From: Bacteroidales bacterium
GTDB taxonomy: Bacteria > Bacteroidota > Bacteroidia > Bacteroidales > VadinHA17
NCBI GenBank assembly: GCA_029935275.1
Contig: JAOZKQ010000011.1
Location: forward strand, 1-18,667
Direction of reading: 5' to 3'
DNA length: 18,667 bases
Shown: one piece after another, positions 1-7,581 of the stretch
Position numbering within the stretch: position 1 is the stretch's first letter
Layout of the letters: each line of letters opens with the position of its first letter
Position numbers and translations under genes: made by a program
The notes under the pieces: model-generated
What the model was told of the DNA's origin: nothing
The model's database searches: none
What the model saw: only the letters and a program-made list of their open reading frames with translations

Positions 1-1754
1 CAGGAGTTGCCATTGATTCTGTTCTGGATATGAAAGTACTCTTTGACCAGATCCCATTGCAGGAGATGTCAGTTTCTATGACAATGAATGGGGCAGTACT
101 TCCGATAATGGCTTTTTATATAGTTGCAGGGCTGGAACAAGGAGTCAAATTAGAAGAACTTAGCGGAACAATACAAAATGACATTCTAAAAGAATTTATG
201 GTCCGCAACACCTATATATATCCACCTGATATGTCAATGCGGATTATTGCTGATATTTTTGAATACACCTCAAAGAATATGCCCCGTTTCAACTCCATTA
301 GCGTTTCCGGATACCATATGCAGGAAGCCGGTGCAACAGCAGACATAGAACTTGCATACACCCTGGCTGACGGTCTTGAATATTTGAGAACCGGAATTAA
401 AGCCGGCCTTGATATTGACTCTTTTGCTCCCAGAATCTCTTTCTTCTTTGGTATTGGAATGAATCATTTTATGGAAATAGCAAAACTAAGGGCTGCAAGG
501 TTATTATGGGCAAAAATTGTTCAAAGGTTTGATCCAAAAAATCTAAAATCCTTAGCAATGAGGACCCATTGCCAAACATCAGGATGGAGCCTGACAGAGC
601 AGGATCCTTTTAATAACGTGTCCAGAACTACCATAGAAGCCCTGGCTGCCGTACTGGGCCACACACAATCATTACATACCAATGCCCTGGATGAAGCCAT
701 CGCTCTCCCAACCGACTTTTCTGCCAGAATTGCCAGAAACACACAAATATATTTAGCTGAAGAAACTCAGGTTACCCGGACAGTAGATCCCTGGGGCGGC
801 TCCTATTATGTTGAACGCTTAACACATGAACTTGTACAAAAAGCCTGGAACCTAATTGAGGAAATCGAAGAGTTAGGTGGCATGTCCAAGGCCATTGATA
901 CCGGAATTCCAAAAATGAGAATTGAAGAAGCCGCAGCCAGAAAACAGGCAAGGATTGATTCCGGAAAGGATATTATTGTTGGTATAAATAGTCACCAGCT
1001 TAAAACAGAAGATCCCCTGGACATTTTGGAAGTTGATAATTCAGCAGTGCGGGACTCCCAGATTAAACGCTTGGAAAGACTAAAAGCTGAACGTAATGAG
1101 GAGGATGTAAAAGAAACACTTCAGGATATTACCAGGGCTGCTAAAACAGGAAAAGGCAATTTGCTTGTTCTTTCAATTGAAGCAGCAAAAAAACGTGCCA
1201 CCCTGGGAGAAATATCTTCCGCAATTGAGGAAGTATCTGGAAGGTATAAAGCAGTAATCCGTTCCATTTCCGGTGTTTATTCTTCTGAATCCGGGAAAGA
1301 CCCCTACTTTGAAAAAGCCAGGGAACTAAGCCGTAAATTTGCAAAAATGGAAGGCAGACAACCGAGAATTATGATTGCAAAAATGGGTCAGGATGGACAT
1401 GACAGAGGAGCCAAGGTAGTATCCACCGGATATGCTGATATTGGTTTTGATGTGGACATAGGGCCTTTATTCCAGACACCCCTTGAAGCTGCACACCAGG
1501 CTGTGGAGAACGATGTTCATATACTGGGGGTTTCAAGTCTTGCAGGAGGCCATAAAACACTAATTCCGCAGGTAATTGAAGAATTAAAGAAACTTGGAAG
1601 GGAAGACATAATGGTAATTGCAGGAGGGGTAATACCAGCACAGGATTATGAGTTTCTTTACAGAAGTGGTGTTGTGGCCATTTTTGGACCGGGAACATCC
1701 GTTGCAACTGCCGCAACAAAGATACTTGACCTGCTCATCCATAGCATTAGTTGA
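1..1754 (+). CDS. scpA: Methylmalonyl-CoA mutase, large (catalytic) subunit, 5'-truncated by window edge
   Basis: Interconverts (R)-methylmalonyl-CoA and succinyl-CoA using adenosylcobalamin in the cytoplasm, linking propionate and succinate metabolism. The reading frame is open from base 3 (GVAIDSVLD precedes the first internal ATG at base 30), so the true start lies outside the window. About 584 residues are visible; the family has roughly 710, so about 125 are missing. The visible part opens in the TIM barrel ([10 protein letters not shown]). It continues through the [16 protein letters not shown] segment, whose His codon at 567-569 matches the radical-protecting active-site His, and through DPWGGSYY. 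The C-terminal B12-binding domain is intact: DGHDRGAK supplies the lower axial His (codon 1398-1400), followed by [10 protein letters not shown] and IAGGVIP. The small subunit would be expected just upstream but is not visible. The 46-nt gap to the next gene shows no terminator hairpin. Identification is secure. Confidence 0.97.
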   Translation, partial: GVAIDSVLDMKVLFDQIPLQEMSVSMTMNGAVLPIMAFYIVAGLEQGVKLEELSGTIQNDILKEFMVRNTYIYPPDMSMRIIADIFEYTSKNMPRFNSISVSGYHMQEAGATADIELAYTLADGLEYLRTGIKAGLDIDSFAPRISFFFGIGMNHFMEIAKLRAARLLWAKIVQRFDPKNLKSLAMRTHCQTSGWSLTEQDPFNNVSRTTIEALAAVLGHTQSLHTNALDEAIALPTDFSARIARNTQIYLAEETQVTRTVDPWGGSYYVERLTHELVQKAWNLIEEIEELGGMSKAIDTGIPKMRIEEAAARKQARIDSGKDIIVGINSHQLKTEDPLDILEVDNSAVRDSQIKRLERLKAERNEEDVKETLQDITRAAKTGKGNLLVLSIEAAKKRATLGEISSAIEEVSGRYKAVIRSISGVYSSESGKDPYFEKARELSRKFAKMEGRQPRIMIAKMGQDGHDRGAKVVSTGYADIGFDVDIGPLFQTPLEAAHQAVENDVHILGVSSLAGGHKTLIPQVIEELKKLGREDIMVIAGGVIPAQDYEFLYRSGVVAIFGPGTSVATAATKILDLLIHSIS

Positions 1755-1800
1755 CGAATATTTTAAATTTATTTTTAAATTATAAAAAAGTTCCTGCAAT

Positions 1801-2313
1801 ATGAAAGCTTTAATAGCAACAATATTTTCAATCTTTATACTGGCAACGAATACTTTTAATCAGGAATTAAACAAAACAATCTTTTCCGAACGGGCAAACT
1901 CCATAATACTTATTGGGCATTGTAACCGCGATGCATTTACTTTTCCTGAGTTTCAAGCCTGGTTTGATGAAAATTATGAAAGTTACTTTCCTGATGAAAA
2001 GATAGTAAAAGCTCTTTCCCTTATAAATACTGAAGAGATAAACATTACTCTTGTTATGGGAACCTGGTGCTCTGATAGCAGAAGGGAAGTCCCAAGGCTA
2101 TATCGTATTTTTGACGAAATTGGCTTTCCTGAAAACCAGGTTAAACTAATTAATGTTAATACAGAAAAGCTCTTACCTGATGAAGACATTTCAAAGCTTC
2201 AGATTGAAAGAGTACCAACCATAATTGTTTATAAGAACAAAAAAGAAAACGGAAGGATTATTGAAACACCTGAGAAAAGCCTGGAAGAAGATCTTATTGA
2301 ATTTCTGAAGTAA
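1801..2313 (+). CDS. Thioredoxin-fold protein with WCSDS site, probably exported
   Basis: 170 residues. A hydrophobic N-terminus (residues 3-18) suggests a signal peptide or membrane anchor, which would place it in the periplasm. The thioredoxin fold is indicated by the strand LVMGTWCSDS followed by an acidic/basic helix, and by the cis-proline loop RVPTIIVY (Pro139). The site reads W89-C90-S91-D92-S93: the first Cys of the usual CxxC is kept and the second is Ser. A normal dithiol/disulfide cycle is therefore not possible within this site; Cys41, in GHC, is the only other Cys. Bacteroidota carry many thioredoxin-like proteins of this sort with WCxDS/WCxDC sites. The substrate is unknown. There is no Shine-Dalgarno, as is usual for the phylum. 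The ATG is chosen because it is preceded by an AT-rich gap and starts the hydrophobic segment. Confidence 0.8.
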   Translation: MKALIATIFSIFILATNTFNQELNKTIFSERANSIILIGHCNRDAFTFPEFQAWFDENYESYFPDEKIVKALSLINTEEINITLVMGTWCSDSRREVPRLYRIFDEIGFPENQVKLINVNTEKLLPDEDISKLQIERVPTIIVYKNKKENGRIIETPEKSLEEDLIEFLK

Positions 2314-2351
2314 ATTATTTTAGCTCATTTTTCCATACTTTAAAATAATTT
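2312..2351. repeat. 11-bp perfect inverted repeat around a candidate promoter
   Basis: AAATTATTTTA at 2312-2322 is matched by its exact reverse complement TAAAATAATTT at 2341-2351, with an 18-nt loop. The left arm overlaps the stop codon of the thioredoxin-like gene. The right arm ends two bases before a TAACTTTG -7 box. It has no T-tract after it, so it is a poor intrinsic terminator. It could be an operator or a chance AT-rich dyad. Confidence 0.5.
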
Positions 2352-2361
2352 CATAACTTTG
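2328..2361 (+). promoter_or_regulatory. Candidate Bacteroidota promoter for the DUF4190-type gene
   Basis: TAACTTTG at 2354-2361 fits the Bacteroidota -7 consensus TAnnTTTG. A weak TTTTT at 2328-2332 sits 21 bases upstream in place of the TTTG -33 box. The predicted RNA start would be about 25 bases before the ATG at 2392. Confidence 0.5.
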
Positions 2362-2391
2362 ATTGCAAGCTAAATTAAAAAAACTAGCAGT

Positions 2392-2886
2392 ATGGAAGAA
2401 CCAGTTAAAACAAATGCCGGACAAGGATTTGGAATTGCCTCATTAATTCTGGGGATTCTTGCTTTACTTATTGCCTTTATCCCCTGTATTGGTATTTTTG
2501 CTTTAATTCCCGGAATAATTGCAATTGTCCTTGGAATTGTAGGCCTTTCGCAAGCACGAAATGCCAACGGTACGACAGGCTTGATCATATCTGGCCTTGT
2601 TATTTCCAGTCTGGCAACACTCATTGCTGCAGTATGGCTCATCTTTTTTTCAGCTAGTGGACTATTCCTTAATAAATTAAACGAGGATAATAAACTGGAT
2701 ATTGTCATAGAAGAGTTTGTAAATCAGTTTGAAAAGGAGTATAAAGATGATAAAGACACTGAGATAGACAGTTTTGGAACTGACCTGGAAAAAACCCTTG
2801 AGGAACTGGAAAAACCGGACAGTCTGAATGCTGAGCATCAAAATGAAGACACTTCCTCCCCCGACAGCAGTAATACAGAAAAGTAA
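2392..2886 (+). CDS. DUF4190-type membrane protein with acidic C-terminal tail
   Basis: 164 residues in two parts. Residues about 10-92 are hydrophobic and glycine-rich (GIASLILGILALL, then a second segment, the loop SQARNANGTTGL, and a third segment). This is the typical layout of DUF4190 proteins: helical hairpins with a short polar loop containing Gly-Leu. Residues about 95-164 are a highly acidic, low-complexity tail that probably lies outside the membrane and ends in Ser/Asp/Glu-rich sequence. No function is established for the family. Bacteroidota often place such genes beside TM2, CD225/dispanin or DUF2752 genes, and here the next gene 12 bases downstream resembles DUF2752, so the two are probably co-transcribed. 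The family call comes from pattern recognition and not from a search. Confidence 0.7.
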   Translation: MEEPVKTNAGQGFGIASLILGILALLIAFIPCIGIFALIPGIIAIVLGIVGLSQARNANGTTGLIISGLVISSLATLIAAVWLIFFSASGLFLNKLNEDNKLDIVIEEFVNQFEKEYKDDKDTEIDSFGTDLEKTLEELEKPDSLNAEHQNEDTSSPDSSNTEK

Positions 2887-2898
2887 ATACTTCCTTTT

Positions 2899-3306
2899 TT
2901 GAGAAAACTTATATTTCATCCTTACATCATCCTGAATCTTTCATTCTCAGGTGTAATTCTGCTTATTTTTTTATATGCCGGCTTTTTCTCCGCACAAAAA
3001 GATAATTATCCGGTATCATCTATTTATGAAGATATCTTGCATAAGAAATCACCAACGTCAGGTCTCTCACATAGTTTTTCAGAAATTATCCGTAGCAACT
3101 TTTCCTCAGCAAAAGACTGGAATAAGTATGGAATTCCAATATTTATGTTTTTCCTGATTCAGTTATTGTTAAGGATTGTAAGCTGCTCTCTGATAATCTC
3201 AGGAAAAATTCAAGTTCGAAAGCTTGTATGGGCAGACAGTTTAATATCCTTTTTCCTATTTTTAATTTGCTTTCAGAATTTGCTATTATTCTGGAAGTTC
3301 TTCTAA
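2899..3306 (+). CDS. Small membrane protein resembling DUF2752, lacking its signature cysteines
   Basis: 135 residues starting at TTG (2899); the frame is closed by TAA at 2884 and holds no ATG or GTG, so TTG is the only reasonable start. Three hydrophobic segments are visible, about residues 9-31, 79-100 and 108-131. Between the first two, SPTSGLSHSFSEIIRSNFSS followed by AKDWNKYGIPIFMFF lines up well with the DUF2752 core. That core is CPxCG(x)(T/S)R, then a loop of the form (L/I)xxGDFxxAxxxNP, then a hydrophobic helix. Here both Cys are Ser (Ser51, Ser54) and the Arg is His58. It follows a DUF4190-type gene, a common DUF2752 neighbour. The function of the family is unknown. An alternative is an unrelated small membrane protein with a chance match. 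Confidence 0.6.
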   Translation: MRKLIFHPYIILNLSFSGVILLIFLYAGFFSAQKDNYPVSSIYEDILHKKSPTSGLSHSFSEIIRSNFSSAKDWNKYGIPIFMFFLIQLLLRIVSCSLIISGKIQVRKLVWADSLISFFLFLICFQNLLLFWKFF

Positions 3307-3363
3307 AATGTGGAAATTGAAACAAATTTAAAAAATAAGGGATGTAAATTTAAGACTGCCTGA

Positions 3364-4218
3364 TTATTTAAAGTAGCTTTCAAGACTAAATCTTTCTTTC
3401 ACCCTTATTTTCGAAGAAGATTTTGCAAGGGTACAGCACTCATGATGAAGGTCATGCTCAAAAAACAGGATATAATCCTTTTCATATGCCTCATCTAAAA
3501 ATTGCTCCTTTTCTTCCATGGTTATTAGTGGTCTTACATCATATGACATATTATAATGGACAGGAATATGTACTGATGATGGAATAAGATCTGCCATATA
3601 AACAATGGTTTTCCCTTTATGAGAAACGAATGGAATTACCTGTCCCTCAGTATGTCCGTTAAAGAGTCGAACTTTAAACCCGGGGAATAGTTCAATATCC
3701 TCTTCAATAAACTTTAAACGGCCACTATCCATCATGGGAATCATGTTTTCTTCAAGGTATGAGTCTTTTTCTCTTTTATTTGGATTCATTGCCCACTCCC
3801 ACTGCTGCCTGCTAACCCAGTAAGTAGCATTTGGAAATACCATTTCAAAACCGGTTCTTTCTGAATTGTAACGAACACCACCACCACAATGATCAAAATG
3901 CAGATGAGTTAGCACCATGTCAGTAATATCCTCCGGGGCATATCCATATTTCCCCAAACCTCCTTTCAATCCATCTCCTCCATTCATGTGTAAAAAACTA
4001 AAGAATTTTTCACTTTGCTTATCCCCGCAGCCATTATCAATTAAAACCTTTTGCTCTCCATTATCAAAAAGCAAAGACCTTAAGGACCAATTACATAAAT
4101 TTTTCTCATCAGCAGGATAATATCTCTGCCAGATTGTTTTGGGTACCACACCAAACATGGCGCCTCCATCCAATTTAAAATTTGAAATATGGATAGGGAA
4201 TACTTTTGTTTCCATCAT
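3364..4218 (-). CDS. MBL-fold metallo-hydrolase
   Basis: 284 residues, with no evident signal peptide, so probably cytoplasmic. The metallo-beta-lactamase HxHxDH motif is present as THLHFDHCGG (His105, His107, Asp109, His110). The other metal ligands expected for a binuclear zinc site are recognisable: His189 in FNGHTEGQ, Asp210 in VYMADLIP and His255 in FFEHDLHH. The arrangement, with a long insert rich in Trp (VSRQQWEWAMNP) that carries the substrate-pocket region, resembles lactonase-like or quorum-quenching-like MBL hydrolases, but the substrate cannot be read from sequence. Two adjacent ATGs (4218 and 4215) could both serve as start. It is divergent from the Mpl-like ligase gene across 62 bases and convergent with the upstream small membrane protein gene. 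Confidence 0.88.
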   Translation of the reverse strand: MMETKVFPIHISNFKLDGGAMFGVVPKTIWQRYYPADEKNLCNWSLRSLLFDNGEQKVLIDNGCGDKQSEKFFSFLHMNGGDGLKGGLGKYGYAPEDITDMVLTHLHFDHCGGGVRYNSERTGFEMVFPNATYWVSRQQWEWAMNPNKREKDSYLEENMIPMMDSGRLKFIEEDIELFPGFKVRLFNGHTEGQVIPFVSHKGKTIVYMADLIPSSVHIPVHYNMSYDVRPLITMEEKEQFLDEAYEKDYILFFEHDLHHECCTLAKSSSKIRVKERFSLESYFK

Positions 4219-4243
4219 AAAGAATAATGTTCTATTTTTAAAG

Positions 4244-4276
4244 CAAATATAATTAACTCTAATTTAAGATTACAAA
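4244..4276 (-). promoter_or_regulatory. Candidate promoter for the MBL-fold hydrolase
   Basis: Read on the minus strand, TATATTTG (plus 4244-4251) matches the -7 consensus TAnnTTTG. TTTG (plus 4273-4276) lies 21 bases upstream as a -33 box. The implied RNA start is about 20 bases before the ATG at 4218. Confidence 0.5.
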
Positions 4277-4280
4277 TAAA

Positions 4281-5633
4281 ATGAACATTCATTTAATTGC
4301 TATGGGTGGAAGCATCATGCACAACCTTGCTATTGCTTTACATAACAAGGCTTATCATATTACCGGATCAGATGATGAAATTTTTAATCCAGCAAAATCA
4401 AGGCTTGAAAAATATGGACTTTTACCTGACAAAACAGGATGGGACCCTGACCGGATTTCTTCTTCTCTTGATGCTGTAATAGTGGGAATGCATGCCAGAC
4501 CTGATAATCCCGAATTGCTTAGAGCAAAAGAATTAAATATTAAAGTTTATTCATTCCCGGAATATGTATTTGAACAAACCAAACATAAAAAAAGGATAGT
4601 TGTGGGGGGAAGTCATGGAAAAACCACTATTACTTCCATGGTTATGCATGTTTTGCAATTTAATAATTTTGACTTCGATTATCTTGTAGGATCAAAGCTG
4701 GAAGGTTTTGAGACTATGGTAAAACTTACAAATGAAGCAGCCATTGCTATTTTTGAAGGCGATGAATATCTTTCCTCTCCCCTGGATAAAAGACCAAAAT
4801 TCCATCTGTACAAACCTCATATAGCACTGATTAGTGGGATTGCATGGGATCATGTAAATGTTTTTCCGACTTTTGAATATTATCTTGATCAATTTAGGAT
4901 TTTCCTTAACAAAACAGAACCAAATGCAACAGTTATTTATCAGGCCGATGATGAAAATTTAAAAAGTATTATTTCAGCCGGACCAAAAGATCTTAATTAC
5001 ATTCCTTATCATATTCATCCCTATGAAACCCGAAAGGACAATACTATTTTGTTAAATAAGAACCAAGAAATACCAGTAAAAATTTTCGGAAAGCACAATA
5101 TGCAAAACCTTGAAGGTGCAAAATTAATCTGCCTTGAGCTGGGTGTCACAAATGAACAGTTTTATAAAGCAATATCTACATTTACAGGTGCTGCCAGACG
5201 CATGCAACTTTTAAAGGGAACCGCACATTCAGCACTATTCTTTGATTTTGCCCATTCTCCCTCAAAGCTAAAAGCTACAATTCAGGCTGCAAAAGAGCAA
5301 TACCCTGAACGAGAACTAATTGCAGTTTTCGAGCTACATACTTTCAGTAGCTTAAAAGAAGATTTTCTTCCTCAATACAAGCACACAATGGAAAAGGCAG
5401 ATCAGGCAATTGTATATTACAGCCCTGAAACACTGAAACACAAAAAACTAAAACCCATCAGTCCTGAACAGGTAAAAGATGCTTTTGGAACAGCCAGGCT
5501 TACTGTTTGTACACATATCAATGAACTAAAAAATTTGTTAAAACAAATTCCTGTACAAGACACAAATTTTCTTATTATGTCATCAGGTAATTTCTCAGGA
5601 TTAAATTTTAATTCAATAATTGAGTTTAATTAA
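4281..5633 (+). CDS. mpl: Mur ligase family protein, Mpl-like (UDP-MurNAc:tripeptide ligase)
   Basis: 450 residues, cytoplasmic. Mpl joins recycled L-Ala-D-Glu-meso-DAP tripeptide to UDP-MurNAc with ATP, returning wall fragments to peptidoglycan synthesis. The three Mur ligase parts can be followed. The N-terminal UDP-binding Rossmann region has the glycine-rich HLIAMGGSIMHNLA start and GSDDEIF. The central ATPase has the P-loop GGSHGKTT (Lys114) and FEGDEYLSSP, with the acidic metal-binding position, then ISGIAWDHVNVFPTF. The C-terminal domain has TGAARRMQLL and DFAHSPSKLKAT. The IAMGG/GSDDEIF wording and FEGDEYLSS fit the Bacteroidota Mpl-like group, often annotated as peptidoglycan synthetase, better than MurC, which has a different N-terminal loop and substrate. 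Enzyme specificity itself is inferred. The downstream gene zupT is 46 bases away. Confidence 0.88.
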   Translation: MNIHLIAMGGSIMHNLAIALHNKAYHITGSDDEIFNPAKSRLEKYGLLPDKTGWDPDRISSSLDAVIVGMHARPDNPELLRAKELNIKVYSFPEYVFEQTKHKKRIVVGGSHGKTTITSMVMHVLQFNNFDFDYLVGSKLEGFETMVKLTNEAAIAIFEGDEYLSSPLDKRPKFHLYKPHIALISGIAWDHVNVFPTFEYYLDQFRIFLNKTEPNATVIYQADDENLKSIISAGPKDLNYIPYHIHPYETRKDNTILLNKNQEIPVKIFGKHNMQNLEGAKLICLELGVTNEQFYKAISTFTGAARRMQLLKGTAHSALFFDFAHSPSKLKATIQAAKEQYPERELIAVFELHTFSSLKEDFLPQYKHTMEKADQAIVYYSPETLKHKKLKPISPEQVKDAFGTARLTVCTHINELKNLLKQIPVQDTNFLIMSSGNFSGLNFNSIIEFN

Positions 5634-5656
5634 AAACAATATTATGTACTTTTAAT

Positions 5657-5682
5657 GTTGAAAAAGTCAACGCATAGCTATG
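5657..5682 (+). promoter_or_regulatory. Small stem-loop and palindrome over the zupT start
   Basis: GTTGA (5657-5661) and TCAAC (5667-5671) form a perfect 5-bp stem with an AAAAG loop. One base later the 10-bp palindrome CATAGCTATG (5673-5682) contains the ATG of zupT as its last three bases. These could affect translation or bind a regulator, but no known element is recognised. Confidence 0.25.
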
Positions 5683-6486
5683 GATTTTAATACTGTACTT
5701 TTTGCTTTTGGGCTTACCCTGTTTGCCGGTTTATCTACCGGGATTGGGAGTGCATTAGCATTTTTTACCAAACGCACCAATACAAAGTTTCTTTCGGTTG
5801 CCCTTGGATTCTCAGCAGGAGTTATGATTTATGTTTCATTCGTGGAAATTATTCCAAAAGCGAATATCTCCCTGGTTGAATCTTTAGGGAATTCTAATGG
5901 CTGGTGGCTTACCATCGCATCCTTTTTTGGAGGCATTTTACTAATTGCCATTATTGATAAGTTCATCCCTTCTATTGAAAACCCACATGAATTAAGGGAT
6001 ATTGAAGAAATGCAGAATAAGCCAAAAAAAGACCAGGAGCTCATGAGAATGGGCATGTTCACTGCCCTTGCTATTGCTATTCATAACTTCCCGGAGGGGC
6101 TGGCTACTTTCACGGCAGCACTTACTGACCCCAGTTTGGGTGTGGCTATTGCTGTCGCCATTGCCATCCATAACATCCCTGAAGGGATTGCCGTATCTGT
6201 ACCTGTATATTTTGCAACTGGTGATAAAAAGAAAGCTTTCTGGTTATCCTTCCTCTCAGGCTTAGCAGAACCTGTGGGTGCATTAATTGGTTACTTAATT
6301 TTACTTCCTTTTATGGGCGATCTGGTTTTCGGTATTCTATTTGCCGGAGTTGCCGGTATCATGGTTTTCATATCGCTTGATGAACTACTTCCTGCTGCTC
6401 AAAAGTATGGTGAGCACCATTTATCTATCTATGGTCTTATTGCAGGAATGGCTGTCATGGCAATAAGCCTTGTATTATTCGTTTAA
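5680..6486 (+). CDS. zupT: ZIP-family zinc transporter ZupT
   Basis: 268 residues, inner membrane, taking up Zn2+ and probably other divalent metals. Around eight hydrophobic segments are visible. The two ZIP metal-site helices are clear: [10 protein letters not shown] (His135, Glu139) and [12 protein letters not shown] (His164, Glu168), which in characterised ZIP transporters coordinate the transported metal. Between them and the N-terminal three helices lies a charged loop (about residues 94-120), as usual for ZupT. Length is normal for the ZupT subfamily. No zinc-responsive operator is recognised upstream. It may be read through from the Mpl-like gene, since the 46-nt gap has no terminator and no convincing promoter box. 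Confidence 0.95.
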   Translation: MDFNTVLFAFGLTLFAGLSTGIGSALAFFTKRTNTKFLSVALGFSAGVMIYVSFVEIIPKANISLVESLGNSNGWWLTIASFFGGILLIAIIDKFIPSIENPHELRDIEEMQNKPKKDQELMRMGMFTALAIAIHNFPEGLATFTAALTDPSLGVAIAVAIAIHNIPEGIAVSVPVYFATGDKKKAFWLSFLSGLAEPVGALIGYLILLPFMGDLVFGILFAGVAGIMVFISLDELLPAAQKYGEHHLSIYGLIAGMAVMAISLVLFV

Positions 6487-6496
6487 AAAAATCTCT

Positions 6497-6504
6497 TAAC
6501 TTTG
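6497..6504 (+). promoter_or_regulatory. TAACTTTG -7 box immediately before the outer-membrane barrel gene
   Basis: An exact match to TAnnTTTG ends only six bases before the ATG at 6511. If used, it would give a leaderless or nearly leaderless mRNA. No good -33 box is seen at the normal distance. Confidence 0.4.
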
Positions 6505-6510
6505 CATGTC

Positions 6511-6984
6511 ATGATTAGAAAAACTATCATTTATATACTTATTGGGTTCCTTTTGCAGATTTCAAATACTTATGCACAAGATCACAAAAATGCCATTGGA
6601 ATACGTGCAGGTTTACCCTTTGGTATTACCTACAAGCATTTTTTTGATGCAAATTCAAGCCTGGAAGCAATTGTAGGTACCAGGTGGAAGGGTTTATCAA
6701 CCTCAGCAAAATATGAGTACCACATAGAAACTAACATTTATCCCGGACTGCAATGGTATGTTGGTGGCGGTGCTGCACTGGGATATTACAACAATGATAG
6801 CCCCTGGGTAGTTGGAACTGACTACAGACTGATTTTTGGTATAGAAGCTGTTATAGGCATCAATTATAATTTTGAAGATGTTCCCCTTAATATAAGTTTT
6901 GACTGGACCCCTCTTTTTAATATGCTTGGATATACTGATTTTGATTTTCTACAATTTGCACTTTCTGTCAGGTATCTTTTCTGA
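6511..6984 (+). CDS. Small outer-membrane beta-barrel protein
   Basis: 157 residues from the ATG at 6511; a TTG at 6502 is in frame but would overlap the -7 box and add only three residues before the signal peptide. The N-terminus has two basic residues, a hydrophobic stretch IIYILIGFLLQI and a probable cleavage after TYA (before QDHKN), so the protein should be exported. The mature part alternates polar and aromatic/hydrophobic residues in about eight strands, with Gly/Tyr-rich turns (YVGGGAALGYYNND), and ends in SVRYLF. The terminal Phe is typical of barrels inserted by the BAM machinery. The role is not recognised; it is probably a porin-like or OmpA-type 8-strand barrel without a peptidoglycan-binding domain. 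Confidence 0.75.
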   Translation: MIRKTIIYILIGFLLQISNTYAQDHKNAIGIRAGLPFGITYKHFFDANSSLEAIVGTRWKGLSTSAKYEYHIETNIYPGLQWYVGGGAALGYYNNDSPWVVGTDYRLIFGIEAVIGINYNFEDVPLNISFDWTPLFNMLGYTDFDFLQFALSVRYLF

Positions 6985-7041
6985 GTATTTCTTTTAAAAG
7001 ATTAATTTTTCTGCTTTTTAATTTTTTCTATAACTTATTTG

Positions 7042-7071
7042 TTTGTAACATTAAAAATTATTTTACCTTTG
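7042..7071 (+). promoter_or_regulatory. Bacteroidota promoter for tRNA-Glu and rpsT
   Basis: TTTG at 7042-7045 and TACCTTTG at 7064-7071 are separated by 18 bases, a close match to the TTTG-N(17-20)-TAnnTTTG consensus of this phylum. The RNA would start near 7078, about 20 bases before the tRNA. Confidence 0.75.
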
Positions 7072-7097
7072 CAGTCCAAACAAAAAAAGTTTCATCT

Positions 7098-7169
7098 GGT
7101 CCGTTCGTCTAGGGGTTAGGACGCCAGGTTTTCATCCTGGTAACAGGGGTTCGATTCCCCTACGGACTA
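7098..7169 (+). tRNA. tRNA-Glu (anticodon UUC)
   Basis: The cloverleaf folds completely. The acceptor arm GGTCCGT pairs with ACGGACT, with one G-U at the first pair, and the discriminator A is at 7169. The D-arm contains AGGGGTTAGGA. The anticodon stem CCAGG/CCTGG closes the loop TTTTCAT, giving anticodon TTC. The T-arm AGGGG/CCCCT closes TTCGATT. CCA is not encoded (CAT follows), as is usual in Bacteroidota. It reads GAA and GAG codons. It shares a promoter with rpsT 27 bases downstream. Confidence 0.97.
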
Positions 7170-7196
7170 CATAATTGTAAATTATTAAATAAGATA

Positions 7197-7448
7197 ATGG
7201 CAAATCATCAATCTTCAATAAAAAGAATCAGACAAAGTAATACCCGAAAAGTCCACAACAAGTATTATGCTAAAACAACAAGGAATGCCTTAAAAAAACT
7301 ACGTGCAATTAAGGATAAAAAAGAAGCCGAAGAATTTCTACCTGAAGTTGCATCCATGCTGGACAAACTATCAAAAATCAATGTAATCCATAAAAACAAG
7401 GCTTCCAACCTAAAAGGAAAACTTACAAAGTATGTAAATCAGTTATAA
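7197..7448 (+). CDS. rpsT: 30S ribosomal protein S20
   Basis: 83 residues, rich in Lys and Arg, all-helical, binding 16S rRNA at the base of the small subunit. The start [14 protein letters not shown] and the segment [16 protein letters not shown] are typical of S20, followed by [18 protein letters not shown] at the C-terminus. Length matches the family (about 84-88). It follows tRNA-Glu with no promoter in the 27-base gap, so the two are probably cut from one transcript. An intrinsic terminator lies 25 bases after the stop. Confidence 0.98.
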   Translation: MANHQSSIKRIRQSNTRKVHNKYYAKTTRNALKKLRAIKDKKEAEEFLPEVASMLDKLSKINVIHKNKASNLKGKLTKYVNQL

Positions 7449-7473
7449 TCTGATTCTTAGAATAAATTATTTC

Positions 7474-7505
7474 AGCCTTCCCTTTTCAGGAAGGCTTTTT
7501 TATTT
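7474..7505 (+). terminator. Intrinsic terminator after rpsT
   Basis: AGCCTTCC (7474-7481) pairs perfectly with GGAAGGCT (7489-7496) around a 7-nt loop, and the stem runs straight into a T-rich tract (TTTTTTATTTT). This is the clearest terminator in the window and closes the tRNA-Glu/rpsT unit. Confidence 0.92.
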
Positions 7506-7581
7506 TCAAAAAAGCCAGGAACTCTTAACTATCAAACCCTTCTTTCGTATATGGGAACATGCAATAATCATAAACTACTAC

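Noticed and set aside
1..29. Methylmalonyl-CoA mutase starting at the ATG at base 30
   Set aside because: The codons before it (GVAIDSVLD) continue the conserved protein, so the gene is cut by the window edge and does not start here.
1369..1719. 116-codon minus-strand frame inside methylmalonyl-CoA mutase
   Set aside because: It lies wholly over the well-conserved B12-binding domain, and the composition is not protein-like (Leu/Gln/Pro-rich with no recognisable motif).
6985..7063. Terminator-like TCTTTTAAAAGA (6990-7001) after the barrel gene
   Set aside because: It is a 12-base palindrome with no loop, so it cannot form a normal hairpin; the T-rich bases that follow are part of general AT richness.
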